Made by a program: the position numbers and the translations under genes
From: Acidimicrobiaceae bacterium
GTDB taxonomy: Bacteria; Actinomycetota; Acidimicrobiia; Acidimicrobiales; RAAP-2
Assembly (NCBI GenBank): GCA_003133075.1
Contig: PKZN01000137.1
Span: 2,679-9,747, forward strand
DNA: 7,069 nucleotides
Direction of reading: 5' to 3'
Shown here: positions 1 through 5,874 of the stretch, one piece after another
Layout: each line of letters starts with the position of its first letter
How positions within the stretch are numbered: the stretch's first letter is position 1
Notes under the pieces: generated by a model
Told to the model about the DNA's origin: nothing
Databases searched by the model: none
The model's input: the letters and a program-made list of their open reading frames with translations, nothing else

Positions 1-825
1 CTCATGACCCAGTTCGGCTACACCGTACCGACGACCTGGCAGGGTTGGCAGACGCTTGGTGAAGAAGTCGCGACACAGCACCCCGGTTACATCGTGGGCA
101 GCGTGGGCGACAACTGGGATGACGACATCTACCTCTGGCCGAGTGAGTGCCACGTGGACGACGTCGTCAAGACCGACACCATTGACATCAACGCCGCCGA
201 CCCCAACTGCACTCGCGCGACCGCGTTGATCGACCCCCTCATCAAGGACGGCGCCGTCACGACCGACAGCGTCTTCTCCTCGACGTTCGGGACGACCTAC
301 AACAACAAGATCCTCATGATGGTGGGTCCGGCTTGGTACGGTCAGTACCTCTTCCCGGGCATCGTCACCAAGGGTGACTTGGCTGTCGCCGACCCCCTCA
401 GCTGGGGCAGTGGCGCGACCGTGACGGGCGAAGTGGGCGGTGGACTGTGGTTCATGTCCTCTCACGTCACCGGCGCAGCGAAGACCTTGACCGCATCGAT
501 CTTGACGTGGCTCTCGACGTCCTACGGCAGCCAGGGCATCTCCCCCGGGTACCCGGCGTACGTCGCCGACGAGACACCGTGGATCGCTGGTCAGCAGGCC
601 TCTGGACTGTATTCGAACCAGATAGCGCCAGTCTTTGCGAAGGCAGCGACCGAAGTGTGGTCCGGCTGGTCCCCCGTGCCCTGGAGCACCGACTCGGTCT
701 TTGGCTCAACGGTGGTGACCGGTCTCAACTCAGGTTCGACGATGTCCTCACAACTCGCGGGCTTTGCGTCCCAGTTAGCGGACTTTGCTCAGAGCGATGG
801 TTACACCGTCGTAACAACGCCGTAG
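1..825 (+). CDS. Extracellular sugar-binding protein of a CUT1 ABC importer (family 1 solute-binding protein), 5'-truncated
   Basis: This is the C-terminal 274 codons of a binding protein that would capture a sugar outside the membrane and hand it to the two permeases that follow. The frame is open to base 1, so the start, signal peptide and first lobe lie outside the window; the ATG at base 4 is internal. Visible family hallmarks are the TVPTTWQGWQTLGEEVA segment (codons 8-24), typical of the region after the first hinge; GPAWYGQYLFP (codons 109-119); and GGGLWFMSSH (codons 146-155), the conserved strand near the second hinge. Many Trp and Tyr residues (for example DNWDDD, YLWPSE, WSGWSPVPW) fit aromatic stacking on a sugar ring. 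Cysteines at codons 50 and 70 could form a disulfide, plausible for an exported protein. The gene ends in three in-frame TAG codons (823-831), 15 bases before the first permease. The family call is firm; the substrate cannot be read from the sequence and is inferred as a deoxyhexose from the downstream enzymes. Confidence 0.88.
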   Translation, partial: LMTQFGYTVPTTWQGWQTLGEEVATQHPGYIVGSVGDNWDDDIYLWPSECHVDDVVKTDTIDINAADPNCTRATALIDPLIKDGAVTTDSVFSSTFGTTYNNKILMMVGPAWYGQYLFPGIVTKGDLAVADPLSWGSGATVTGEVGGGLWFMSSHVTGAAKTLTASILTWLSTSYGSQGISPGYPAYVADETPWIAGQQASGLYSNQIAPVFAKAATEVWSGWSPVPWSTDSVFGSTVVTGLNSGSTMSSQLAGFASQLADFAQSDGYTVVTTP

Positions 826-831
826 TAGTAG
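823..831 (+). other. Triple tandem in-frame TAG stop codons
   Basis: The binding-protein frame ends with TAG TAG TAG, three consecutive in-frame stops. The last one overlaps the AGGAAG ribosome binding site (830-835) of the next gene, which sits 5 bases before its ATG at 841. This is seen directly. A role as insurance against read-through is inference. Confidence 0.9.
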
Positions 832-840
832 GAAGATTCA

Positions 841-1776
841 ATGAAATCGGTCGAGTCGAGCGAACCCTCAACCCCACTCGTCTCGACCGATTCATTGAGT
901 TCCCCGCTACGTCGTAAACGAAAGAAGGGAGTAGCCGGATACGCGGTTGTATCCGGCTACTTCGTTCTTCTCATCCTCTTTGGCGTCGCCCCCGCGATCT
1001 ACGCCATCACGCTGGCCTTCACCGCCAGCGGTGGTCACTTCACCGGACTCACCAACTTCATCAAAACGGGCGAAGACTTCCGGTTCCTCCCCGCCTTTGA
1101 GAACGTAGGAAAATACCTCTTCATCTGGCTGGCATCATTGGTCGTCATCGTGCTCGGTCTCGCCCTCATGCTGCACAGCATCGCGCGGCGAGTCAGCGCG
1201 GCGTTTCGTTTCATCTTCTACTTACCCGGCGCGTTGGCCGGGGCCGCCAGCGTGCTCGTGTGGCTCTTCATGCTCGATCCCACGGTCAGCCCGTGGCGGC
1301 TTTTTTTGGGGATCTTCGGGTTCAAGAACTTGGGCCAAACCATCCTGCCGGGTCACTTACCGCTGATCTTTGCCATCATCGCGTTCTGGGCCGGGGCGGG
1401 AGGGTGGATCGTCGTCACTTACGGGGCGCTGAACAACATCCCCAACGAACTCATCGAGGCCGCGCAATTAGACGGCGCGGGAGCGATACAGACCGCGCTG
1501 CGCATCAAGCTTCCACTCATCAAAAAGTGGATCGTGTTCATGCTGATCCTGGCGTTCGCCGCAGGCACGCAACTCTTCGTCGAACCCCAACTCGTCGGTG
1601 AGGCCAGTCTCGGTCTCATCAGTCCGACCTGGTCGCCCAATGAGTTGGCGTACTACTTCGCGTTCCAGGACAACAACTTCAACTACGCGGCCGCGATATC
1701 GGTGGATTTGTTGGTCATAGGACTGCTCTGTGCCGCGGTACTCGTCTTTCGAACGAAGCTCTTCGAGGTCGAATAG
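841..1776 (+). CDS. CUT1 sugar ABC transporter permease, MalF/UgpA-like
   Basis: This 311-residue inner-membrane subunit would form half of the translocation channel with the next gene's product. After a hydrophilic N-terminus carrying a basic cluster (RRKRKK, residues 24-29, expected on the cytoplasmic side) there are about six hydrophobic segments, near residues 32-58, 92-112, 120-145, 172-195, 228-247 and 283-303. The ATPase-docking EAA loop is canonical: E206-A-A, D211-G212-A213, I222 and L224-P225. The length is normal for the short MalF type and the large periplasmic domain of E. coli MalF is absent. The ATG has AGGAAG 5 bases upstream. The stop lies 2 bases before the second permease, so translation is probably coupled. 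The gene contains two unusual structures: a strong inverted repeat at 928-963 and a hairpin-plus-T7 at 1280-1307. The family call is very secure; the substrate is inferred. Confidence 0.95.
   Translation: MKSVESSEPSTPLVSTDSLSSPLRRKRKKGVAGYAVVSGYFVLLILFGVAPAIYAITLAFTASGGHFTGLTNFIKTGEDFRFLPAFENVGKYLFIWLASLVVIVLGLALMLHSIARRVSAAFRFIFYLPGALAGAASVLVWLFMLDPTVSPWRLFLGIFGFKNLGQTILPGHLPLIFAIIAFWAGAGGWIVVTYGALNNIPNELIEAAQLDGAGAIQTALRIKLPLIKKWIVFMLILAFAAGTQLFVEPQLVGEASLGLISPTWSPNELAYYFAFQDNNFNYAAAISVDLLVIGLLCAAVLVFRTKLFEVE
928..963 (+). repeat. Strong inverted repeat / predicted mRNA hairpin inside the permease gene
   Basis: GTAGCCGGATAC (931-942) and GTATCCGGCTAC (949-960) are perfect reverse complements separated by the 6-base loop GCGGTT. 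Outward, A930-T961, G929-T962 (wobble in RNA) and G928-C963 also pair, giving a stem of about 15 bp. The bases after it (961-971) are T-rich. The hairpin lies about 90 bases into the permease gene, over codons for VAGY-AV-VSGY. Each arm is close to a palindrome, and the two arms also match as a direct repeat at 10 of 12 positions, so a VAGY/VSGY duplication could have produced the structure. A role in differential expression of binding protein versus permeases is inference. Confidence 0.8.
1280..1307 (+). other. Terminator-like hairpin followed by a T7 tract, inside the permease gene
   Basis: CCACGG (1280-1285) and CCGTGG (1291-1296) form a 6-bp stem with a 5-base loop. Four bases later comes an unbroken run of seven T (1301-1307). 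Alternatively TGGCGGC (1294-1300), immediately before the T run, pairs perfectly with GCCGCCA at 1243-1249 across a 44-base loop. The frame stays open through the tract (codons CTT TTT TTG), so the gene is intact. Whether it acts as an intragenic terminator is unknown, and a chance origin is quite possible. Confidence 0.3.
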
Positions 1777-1778
1777 CG

Positions 1779-2654
1779 ATGCGCCTCTTCAATCGAATCT
1801 GGTCCCGCACGGCTTCTTACATCATCCTGCTCGCCTTCACCGCGTTCTTCGTCGTGCCCGTCATCTGGCTGTTGTTCGCACCCTTCAAGACGGACCACAA
1901 CCTCGTCTTTCAGAATCCTTTCGCCTTGGGCTCGCTGGGCAATCTCTTCCACGCTGCGCACGTCATGTTCACCTTCGAGGACTACGCGTTGCTCAACTGG
2001 CTGAAGAACTCCGCCATCTACTCCTTCGGCGGCATCGTGATCGCCTTGATCTGTTCAATCCCCGCAGGATATGGACTCGCCCACACCCAGTTCATCGGGC
2101 GTCGCACACTCCTCGGCGTGACGCTCTTCGTGATGATCATGCCCGCCACCGCCCTCGTCCTGCCGCTCTTTCTCGAGGCCAATGCCGTGCACGCGGTGGG
2201 CACGCCGCTGGCGGTCATCTTGCCGTTCTCTTTCTTCCCCTTTGGCGTCTATCTGGCCTACATCTTCTACTCCTCTTCGGTGCCGAAGGACCTTTTGGCG
2301 GCCGCTCGCATCGACGGGTGTAACGAATGGGACGTCTTTCGCCGCATCGCACTCCCGCTCGCGCGACCGATCATTGCGCTCGTCACCTTCTTCGCCTTCG
2401 TCGCGAACTGGAACAACTTCTTCCTGCCCTTCGTGATGCTGCCCAACAGCACGAACTACCCGTTGCCTATTGGCTTACAGGACTTGCTCTCGGCAACGCC
2501 CGCCTTCAACCCCGGCCAAGGTGGCCAGGTGCCCATCTATCGCCCCGAACTCGCCATCGCCACCATTGTGGCCATGGCGCCGGTGATGATCGTGTTCCTC
2601 TTCGCGCAACGTTCCTTGGTGTCGGGGCTCTTAGCCGGCGCCACCAAGGAGTAG
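1779..2654 (+). CDS. CUT1 sugar ABC transporter permease, MalG/UgpE-like
   Basis: This 291-residue second membrane subunit of the importer pairs with the preceding permease. Hydrophobic segments lie near residues 12-34, 76-98, 109-132, 142-165, 198-220 and 257-280. The C-terminus (GLLAGATKE) has the Gly-Ala-x-Lys ending typical of MalG-like proteins. The EAA loop spans residues 171-197 with R177-I-D-G180, I190 and L192-P193 in place, but the usual first Glu is Ala (A174-A-A). The ATG at 1779 is 2 bases after the previous stop, and GAGGT (1765-1769) inside the upstream gene, 9 bases away, can serve as its ribosome binding site, so coupled translation is likely. A 100-base spacer follows before the ATPase. 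The family call is secure; the sugar is not readable from sequence. Confidence 0.95.
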   Translation: MRLFNRIWSRTASYIILLAFTAFFVVPVIWLLFAPFKTDHNLVFQNPFALGSLGNLFHAAHVMFTFEDYALLNWLKNSAIYSFGGIVIALICSIPAGYGLAHTQFIGRRTLLGVTLFVMIMPATALVLPLFLEANAVHAVGTPLAVILPFSFFPFGVYLAYIFYSSSVPKDLLAAARIDGCNEWDVFRRIALPLARPIIALVTFFAFVANWNNFFLPFVMLPNSTNYPLPIGLQDLLSATPAFNPGQGGQVPIYRPELAIATIVAMAPVMIVFLFAQRSLVSGLLAGATKE

Positions 2655-2678
2655 GTGAATCGACGTGTCAATCGACGT
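2655..2678 (+). repeat. Tandem duplicated 12-mer
   Basis: GTGAATCGACGT is followed at once by GTCAATCGACGT (11 of 12 identical), starting on the base after the permease stop. Two head-to-tail copies could be a regulator site or a small slippage duplication; the sequence alone does not decide. Confidence 0.6.
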
Positions 2679-2742
2679 ACCCCAACGGGTCCGCGGCGCG
2701 ACGACGACCTCGCGCTTCCCACGACTTCGACCGAACGCATGA

Positions 2743-2747
2743 AAGGA
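2743..2747 (+). promoter_or_regulatory. Ribosome binding site deciding the ATPase start
   Basis: AAGGA sits 7 bases before the ATG at 2755 but only 1 base before an in-frame TTG at 2749. This spacing favours the ATG as the start. Confidence 0.8.
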
Positions 2748-2754
2748 ATTGCCG

Positions 2755-3942
2755 ATGGCTCCCGTTTCACTTGAGAAGCTCACGAAGGTCTATCCGAATG
2801 GGTTCGAGGCCGTCCACGAGTTCAACCTCGAGGTCGCCGACGGCGAGTTCATGATTCTGGTGGGCCCGTCGGGTTGCGGCAAGACCACAGCCATGCGTAT
2901 GGTCGCGGGACTCGAGGAGATCACCAGTGGCGTGCTGCGCATCAACGGCGAGGTGATGAATGACGTGTCACCCAGAGACCGTGATATTGCGATGGTCTTT
3001 CAGAACTACGCGCTCTACCCCCACATGACGGTGGGTGAGAACATCGGCTTCGCCCTCAAGATGAAGCACACGCCCAAGGCGGAGATCGAAAAGAAGGTCC
3101 GTGAGACGACCGAGATCCTGGGGCTGACCGAATGGATCGATCGCAAGCCCGGACAACTCTCTGGGGGTCAGCGCCAGCGAGTGGCCATGGGTCGTGCGAT
3201 CGTGCGAGAACCGAAGGTCTTCTTGATGGACGAGCCCCTTTCCAACCTCGACGCGAAACTCCGCGTGCAGATGCGCGCCGAAGTAGCGCGTATTCAGCGT
3301 CGCTTGGGGGTCGCGACGATCTACGTCACCCACGACCAGGTGGAGGCGATGACGATGGGCGATCGCGTCGCCGTGATGCGCGCTGGTTTGGTCCTGCAGT
3401 GTGACAAGCCCCAGACGATCTACGATCACCCGCTCAATCTCTTCGTCGCGGGTTTCATGGGATCACCCTCAATGAACCTCTTCGAAGCCCGTCTCAGCGA
3501 AGGGTCGACGACACTCTTTCTCGGCACCCAGAGGATTGTCCTCCCCCCGACGGTGCTCACCGCCAAACCTTCGCTCGCTCAGTTCGCCAATCGTGACGTC
3601 GTGGTCGGTATCCGACCAGAGAGCCTCGCGGTCGCCGGGACCGCGACGGGCGAACGCCCCGAGGATCTCATCTTCTTCGAGGGCGACGTCGACCTCGTCG
3701 AGGCGTTGGGATCAGAGATCCTCGTACATTTCTCCACCGATGCCCTGCGAGTCGAAGCTGAGGGCATGTACAGCGACGACGCGGAGGGCCTCAATGCGGG
3801 TTCGATCACGCAGCGTGGAGAAGGGGTAGCACGCGTCTCGCCAGAGACACAGGTGGTCATTGGCGAGCACGTGCGACTCCAGGTCAACCCGAAGCGGCTC
3901 TTCTTCTTCGACCCCACCTCGGGCCTCGCGCTCACTGAATGA
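2755..3942 (+). CDS. Sugar ABC transporter ATPase, MalK/UgpC/MsmK type
   Basis: This 395-residue cytoplasmic ATPase would power the two permeases. The nucleotide-binding motifs are complete: Walker A GPSGCGKT (37-44), Q-loop Q83 in VFQNY, signature LSGGQ (135-139), Walker B VFLMDE (155-160), D-loop SNLDAKLR (163-170) and H-loop H193 in VTHDQ. From about residue 235 on it carries the MalK-type regulatory (TOBE/OB-fold) domain, with the characteristic GIRPES at 285-290 and a terminal RLFFFDP (381-387). The length is somewhat above the 360-370 usual for the family; the region around 336-365 (acidic, then GSITQRGEG) looks like a modest insertion. The ATG was chosen because AAGGA lies 7 bases before it. 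The gene sits in the same operon as its permeases; many actinobacterial CUT1 operons lack an ATPase and share one (MsiK). Its specificity follows its partners and is not encoded here. Confidence 0.96.
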   Translation: MAPVSLEKLTKVYPNGFEAVHEFNLEVADGEFMILVGPSGCGKTTAMRMVAGLEEITSGVLRINGEVMNDVSPRDRDIAMVFQNYALYPHMTVGENIGFALKMKHTPKAEIEKKVRETTEILGLTEWIDRKPGQLSGGQRQRVAMGRAIVREPKVFLMDEPLSNLDAKLRVQMRAEVARIQRRLGVATIYVTHDQVEAMTMGDRVAVMRAGLVLQCDKPQTIYDHPLNLFVAGFMGSPSMNLFEARLSEGSTTLFLGTQRIVLPPTVLTAKPSLAQFANRDVVVGIRPESLAVAGTATGERPEDLIFFEGDVDLVEALGSEILVHFSTDALRVEAEGMYSDDAEGLNAGSITQRGEGVARVSPETQVVIGEHVRLQVNPKRLFFFDPTSGLALTE

Positions 3943-4002
3943 GCACCGCCGTGGTAGAAGTTTCTCCTATGAATGCATCCTCAAGAACTGAAGGGAGTAG
4001 CG
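3943..4002 (+). other. 60-base gap between transporter and catabolic genes
   Basis: The gap contains the SDR ribosome binding site at its right end and a small inverted repeat AGAA-GT-TTCT (about 3956-3965). A TATGAAT at 3968-3974 resembles a -10 box, but I find no acceptable -35 partner. No terminator hairpin is seen, which is consistent with transcription continuing from the ATPase into the SDR gene. Confidence 0.4.
3992..3997 (+). promoter_or_regulatory. Ribosome binding site deciding the SDR start
   Basis: AGGGAG lies 5 bases before the ATG at 4003. A longer in-frame ATG at 3973 would place this site inside the gene and has only a distant GAAG upstream, so 4003 is preferred. Confidence 0.8.
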
Positions 4003-4797
4003 ATGTCGCAACGTGACGCGGAGCGAGACACCGAGCGCGACGTGCAGGAGTTTGCGGGCCTGCGCGCCCTCGTCACCGGGGGCGCGTCGGGCATTGGTCT
4101 CGCCGTGGCGGAGCGTCTCCATGCCCAGGGCTGTCGCGTCGCCGTGCTCGATCTCGAGACCTCAGGCGTGGACCCGCGCTTCCTGGCCGTCGCGTGCGAC
4201 GTCGCTGATGCAACGAGCGTGTCGGTGGCCGTTACTCGCGTCGCCGAGGAGTTCGCTGGCCTCGACGTCGTCATCAACAACGCGGGCATCGGGGCGCAAG
4301 GCACGGTCGAGGAGAACCCCGACGAGGAGTGGCGCCGAGTCTTCGAAGTCAATGTCTACGGCGTGGTGCGCGTGACGCGCAGTGCGTTGCCGTTGTTGCG
4401 ACGCTCAGCGCACGCCGCGATCGTGAACACGTGCTCGGTCGCGGCCGACATTGGACTCCCCCGACGGGCGCTCTACAGCGCCACCAAGGGTGCGGTGCTG
4501 GCCCTGACGCGAGCCATGGCGGCCGACCACCTCGCCGAGGGCATCCGCGTCAACTGCGTCAACCCCGGTACTGCCGATACCCCGTGGGTCCAGCGACTGC
4601 TCGGACAAGCGGCCGACCCCGAGGCAGAACTGAAGGCGCTCGCCGCGCGTCAACCTCACCACCGTTTGGTCACCGCGCCAGAGATCGCCGGCGCCATTGT
4701 CTACTTGGCGAGTCCGCTCTCGGGATCGACGACCGGCATCGCGCTGAACGTCGACGGCGGTCTCGTGGGTCTTCGCGTCCCTCAGAAGCCGGCGTGA
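4003..4797 (+). CDS. Short-chain dehydrogenase/reductase, likely 2-keto-3-deoxy-L-fuconate (or related acid-sugar) dehydrogenase
   Basis: This is a 264-residue cytoplasmic NAD(P)-dependent classical SDR. Visible elements are the nucleotide motif TGGASGIG (25-32); Asp50 at the end of the second strand, which in this family usually means NAD preference; NNAG (92-95); and the catalytic set N117, S145, Y158 and K162 (YSATK). NPG (187-189) and a closing NVDGG (249-253) complete the fold. The stretch PGTADTPWVQRLL (188-200) resembles SDRs of fucose/fuconate operons. In the oxidative L-fucose pathway such an SDR oxidises 2-keto-3-deoxy-L-fuconate to the 2,4-diketo acid, and the FAH-family gene downstream would hydrolyse that product. 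Alternatives are a sugar 1-dehydrogenase or the corresponding L-rhamnose-pathway enzyme. The first 16 residues are a highly charged extension (RDAERDTERD) ahead of the normal fold. The fold is certain; the substrate is inferred from memory of the family and from context. Confidence 0.93.
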   Translation: MSQRDAERDTERDVQEFAGLRALVTGGASGIGLAVAERLHAQGCRVAVLDLETSGVDPRFLAVACDVADATSVSVAVTRVAEEFAGLDVVINNAGIGAQGTVEENPDEEWRRVFEVNVYGVVRVTRSALPLLRRSAHAAIVNTCSVAADIGLPRRALYSATKGAVLALTRAMAADHLAEGIRVNCVNPGTADTPWVQRLLGQAADPEAELKALAARQPHHRLVTAPEIAGAIVYLASPLSGSTTGIALNVDGGLVGLRVPQKPA

Positions 4798-4827
4798 GCG
4801 TCCCCATCCCGTGGCGCACGAGGACAC

Positions 4828-4832
4828 GGGAG
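4828..4832 (+). promoter_or_regulatory. Ribosome binding site deciding the aldo/keto reductase start
   Basis: GGGAG lies 8 bases before the GTG at 4841. The longer in-frame GTG at 4811 has no purine-rich site before it, and the ten extra residues it would add do not look like part of the family. Confidence 0.65.
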
Positions 4833-4840
4833 CGACGAGC

Positions 4841-5821
4841 GTGACACTGACGTCGCTCGGTATCGGCGCCAGCGACCCGATGAGCCGCTTCGTGCTGGGC
4901 TGTGCGCCCTTCGGTAATCTCTTCGCTCCGGTGAGCGACGACGACGTGTTCGAAGCGTTGGAAACCGCGTGGGACGCGGGCGTTCGTATCTTCGACACGG
5001 CGCCGCACTACGGCGTGGGTCTCGCCGAAGAGCGACTGGGGGCGTTTCTGCGCGGGCGGGAGCGCTCGGAGTTCGTGGTGTCGACCAAAGTCGGACGTCT
5101 GCTCGTGGAGAGCGACGACGACGTCTCGGGTGTCGAGGGGTACTTCGAGACCCCTCGACGCACACGGATCCGTGACTACAGCGCGCGCGGCGTTCGTCGT
5201 TCCATTGAAGAGAGTTGCGAACGATTGGGGCTCGCGAGTGTGGACATCGCCCTCATCCACGACCCCGACGACTACGAGCGCGTGGCCATGAATGAGGCGT
5301 ACCCCGCGTTAGCCGAACTACGCGACGAGGGCACCGTCAAGGCCGTTGGCGTGGGCATGAATCAGGTCGCGATGCTGGAGCATTTTGTGACCCAGTGCGA
5401 CATTGACTGCGTGCTGGTGGCGGGTCGGTACTCACTCTTGAACGACGACGCCGGGACGTCGTTCTTTCGACTCTGTGAAGAGCGTCACGTCGCGGTGCTG
5501 GTCGGTGGCGTGTTCAACAGTGGCGTCCTCGCGGCCCCCTCCCCCGCGTCGACCTACGACTACCAACCGGTCGACGCGGAGGTGCTCGAGCGTGTGGAAG
5601 CCATCAACGATGTATGCGCGCGCTACGGGGTAAGTCTGCCGGCGGCGGCTATGCAGTACGTCCTGCGTCGTCGGACGGTCGCCGCGGTGGTGATCGGTGC
5701 TCGCAGTGCCACAGAGGTGACCCACGACATCTCCTATCTGCAGACGCCGGTGCCCGCCGCGCTCTTTGATGAACTTCGCTGGCGTGGTCTCATCGAAATT
5801 CCTCGGTCGCAGGTGGCGTAG
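4841..5821 (+). CDS. Aldo/keto reductase, likely L-fucose / D-threo-aldose 1-dehydrogenase type
   Basis: This is a 326-residue cytoplasmic TIM-barrel oxidoreductase, counted from GTG 4841 (a GTG at 4811 would give 336). The catalytic tetrad is complete: D52 and Y57 in FDTAPHYG, K83 in STKVGR, and H140 in ALIHDPD. The sequence LGCAPFGNLFAPVSDDDVFEAL near the N-terminus, STKVGRLL, and the later YFETPRRTRIRDYSARGVRRS are the pattern I associate with D-threo-aldose/L-fucose dehydrogenases and related pyridoxal dehydrogenases. These proteins oxidise the sugar at C1 to the lactone with NAD(P). That would be the first catabolic step after uptake by the transporter encoded upstream. The C-terminal cofactor region has VVIGARSATEV (283-293), as usual for the superfamily. 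The gene starts 43 bases after the SDR stop and ends in TAG. The family is firm; the exact sugar is inferred. Confidence 0.92.
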   Translation: MTLTSLGIGASDPMSRFVLGCAPFGNLFAPVSDDDVFEALETAWDAGVRIFDTAPHYGVGLAEERLGAFLRGRERSEFVVSTKVGRLLVESDDDVSGVEGYFETPRRTRIRDYSARGVRRSIEESCERLGLASVDIALIHDPDDYERVAMNEAYPALAELRDEGTVKAVGVGMNQVAMLEHFVTQCDIDCVLVAGRYSLLNDDAGTSFFRLCEERHVAVLVGGVFNSGVLAAPSPASTYDYQPVDAEVLERVEAINDVCARYGVSLPAAAMQYVLRRRTVAAVVIGARSATEVTHDISYLQTPVPAALFDELRWRGLIEIPRSQVA

Positions 5822-5874
5822 GGAGTGGACCGCGAACGTCGTGTCACGGATGGAGTTGCGCTGAAGGAGAGACC
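5822..5874 (+). other. 53-base gap before the FAH-family gene
   Basis: Apart from the ribosome binding site at its right end I see no hairpin, promoter or small gene. It looks like a plain intra-operon spacer. Confidence 0.5.
5864..5870 (+). promoter_or_regulatory. Strong ribosome binding site supporting a GTG start
   Basis: AAGGAGA, close to the ideal anti-16S match, ends 4 bases before the GTG at 5875. It supports this GTG over the internal ATG at 5884, which would cost only three residues. Confidence 0.8.

Larger units (their letters stand above)
2655..2754 (+). other. Spacer between second permease and ATPase, with a tandem 12-mer and a possible small ORF
   Basis: This is the longest gap in the operon. 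It opens directly after the permease stop with two tandem copies of GTSAATCGACGT (2655-2666 and 2667-2678, one mismatch, G versus C at the third base). A GTG at 2655, preceded by AAGGAG (2646-2651), opens a 39-codon frame that ends in TGA at 2772-2774, inside the ATPase gene. The frame would encode an Arg-rich start (VNRRVNRR) and resembles nothing I recognise. No convincing promoter or terminator was seen here. Confidence 0.5.

Noticed and set aside
4..825. ATG at base 4 as the true start of the binding protein.
   Set aside because: The frame is open to base 1, the protein would lack a signal peptide and the whole first lobe, and there is no room to see a ribosome binding site; the gene is simply cut by the window edge.
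3740..3767. ATGCCCT / AGGGCAT inverted repeat with a 14-base loop in the ATPase gene.
   Set aside because: A 7-bp stem with a long loop is expected several times by chance in a window this size and has no T tract.
3968..3974. TATGAAT as a -10 promoter box for the SDR gene.
   Set aside because: There is no plausible -35 hexamer 16-18 bases upstream, and the gap looks like a simple operon spacer.
4811..4840. GTG at 4811 as start of the aldo/keto reductase.
   Set aside because: It has no ribosome binding site, while GTG 4841 has GGGAG at 8 bases and gives the family-like N-terminus.
4933..5124. Exact 15-base repeat GAGCGACGACGACGT at 4933-4947 and 5110-5124 in the aldo/keto reductase gene.
   Set aside because: It is low-complexity GAC-repeat coding for SDDDV twice; ordinary codon usage in acidic loops explains it.
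4405..5260. Long open frames on the - strand opposite the SDR and aldo/keto reductase genes.
   Set aside because: Their predicted proteins are Arg-rich and lack any family motif, and they lie antisense to well-supported genes; this is the usual shadow of GC-rich coding sequence.
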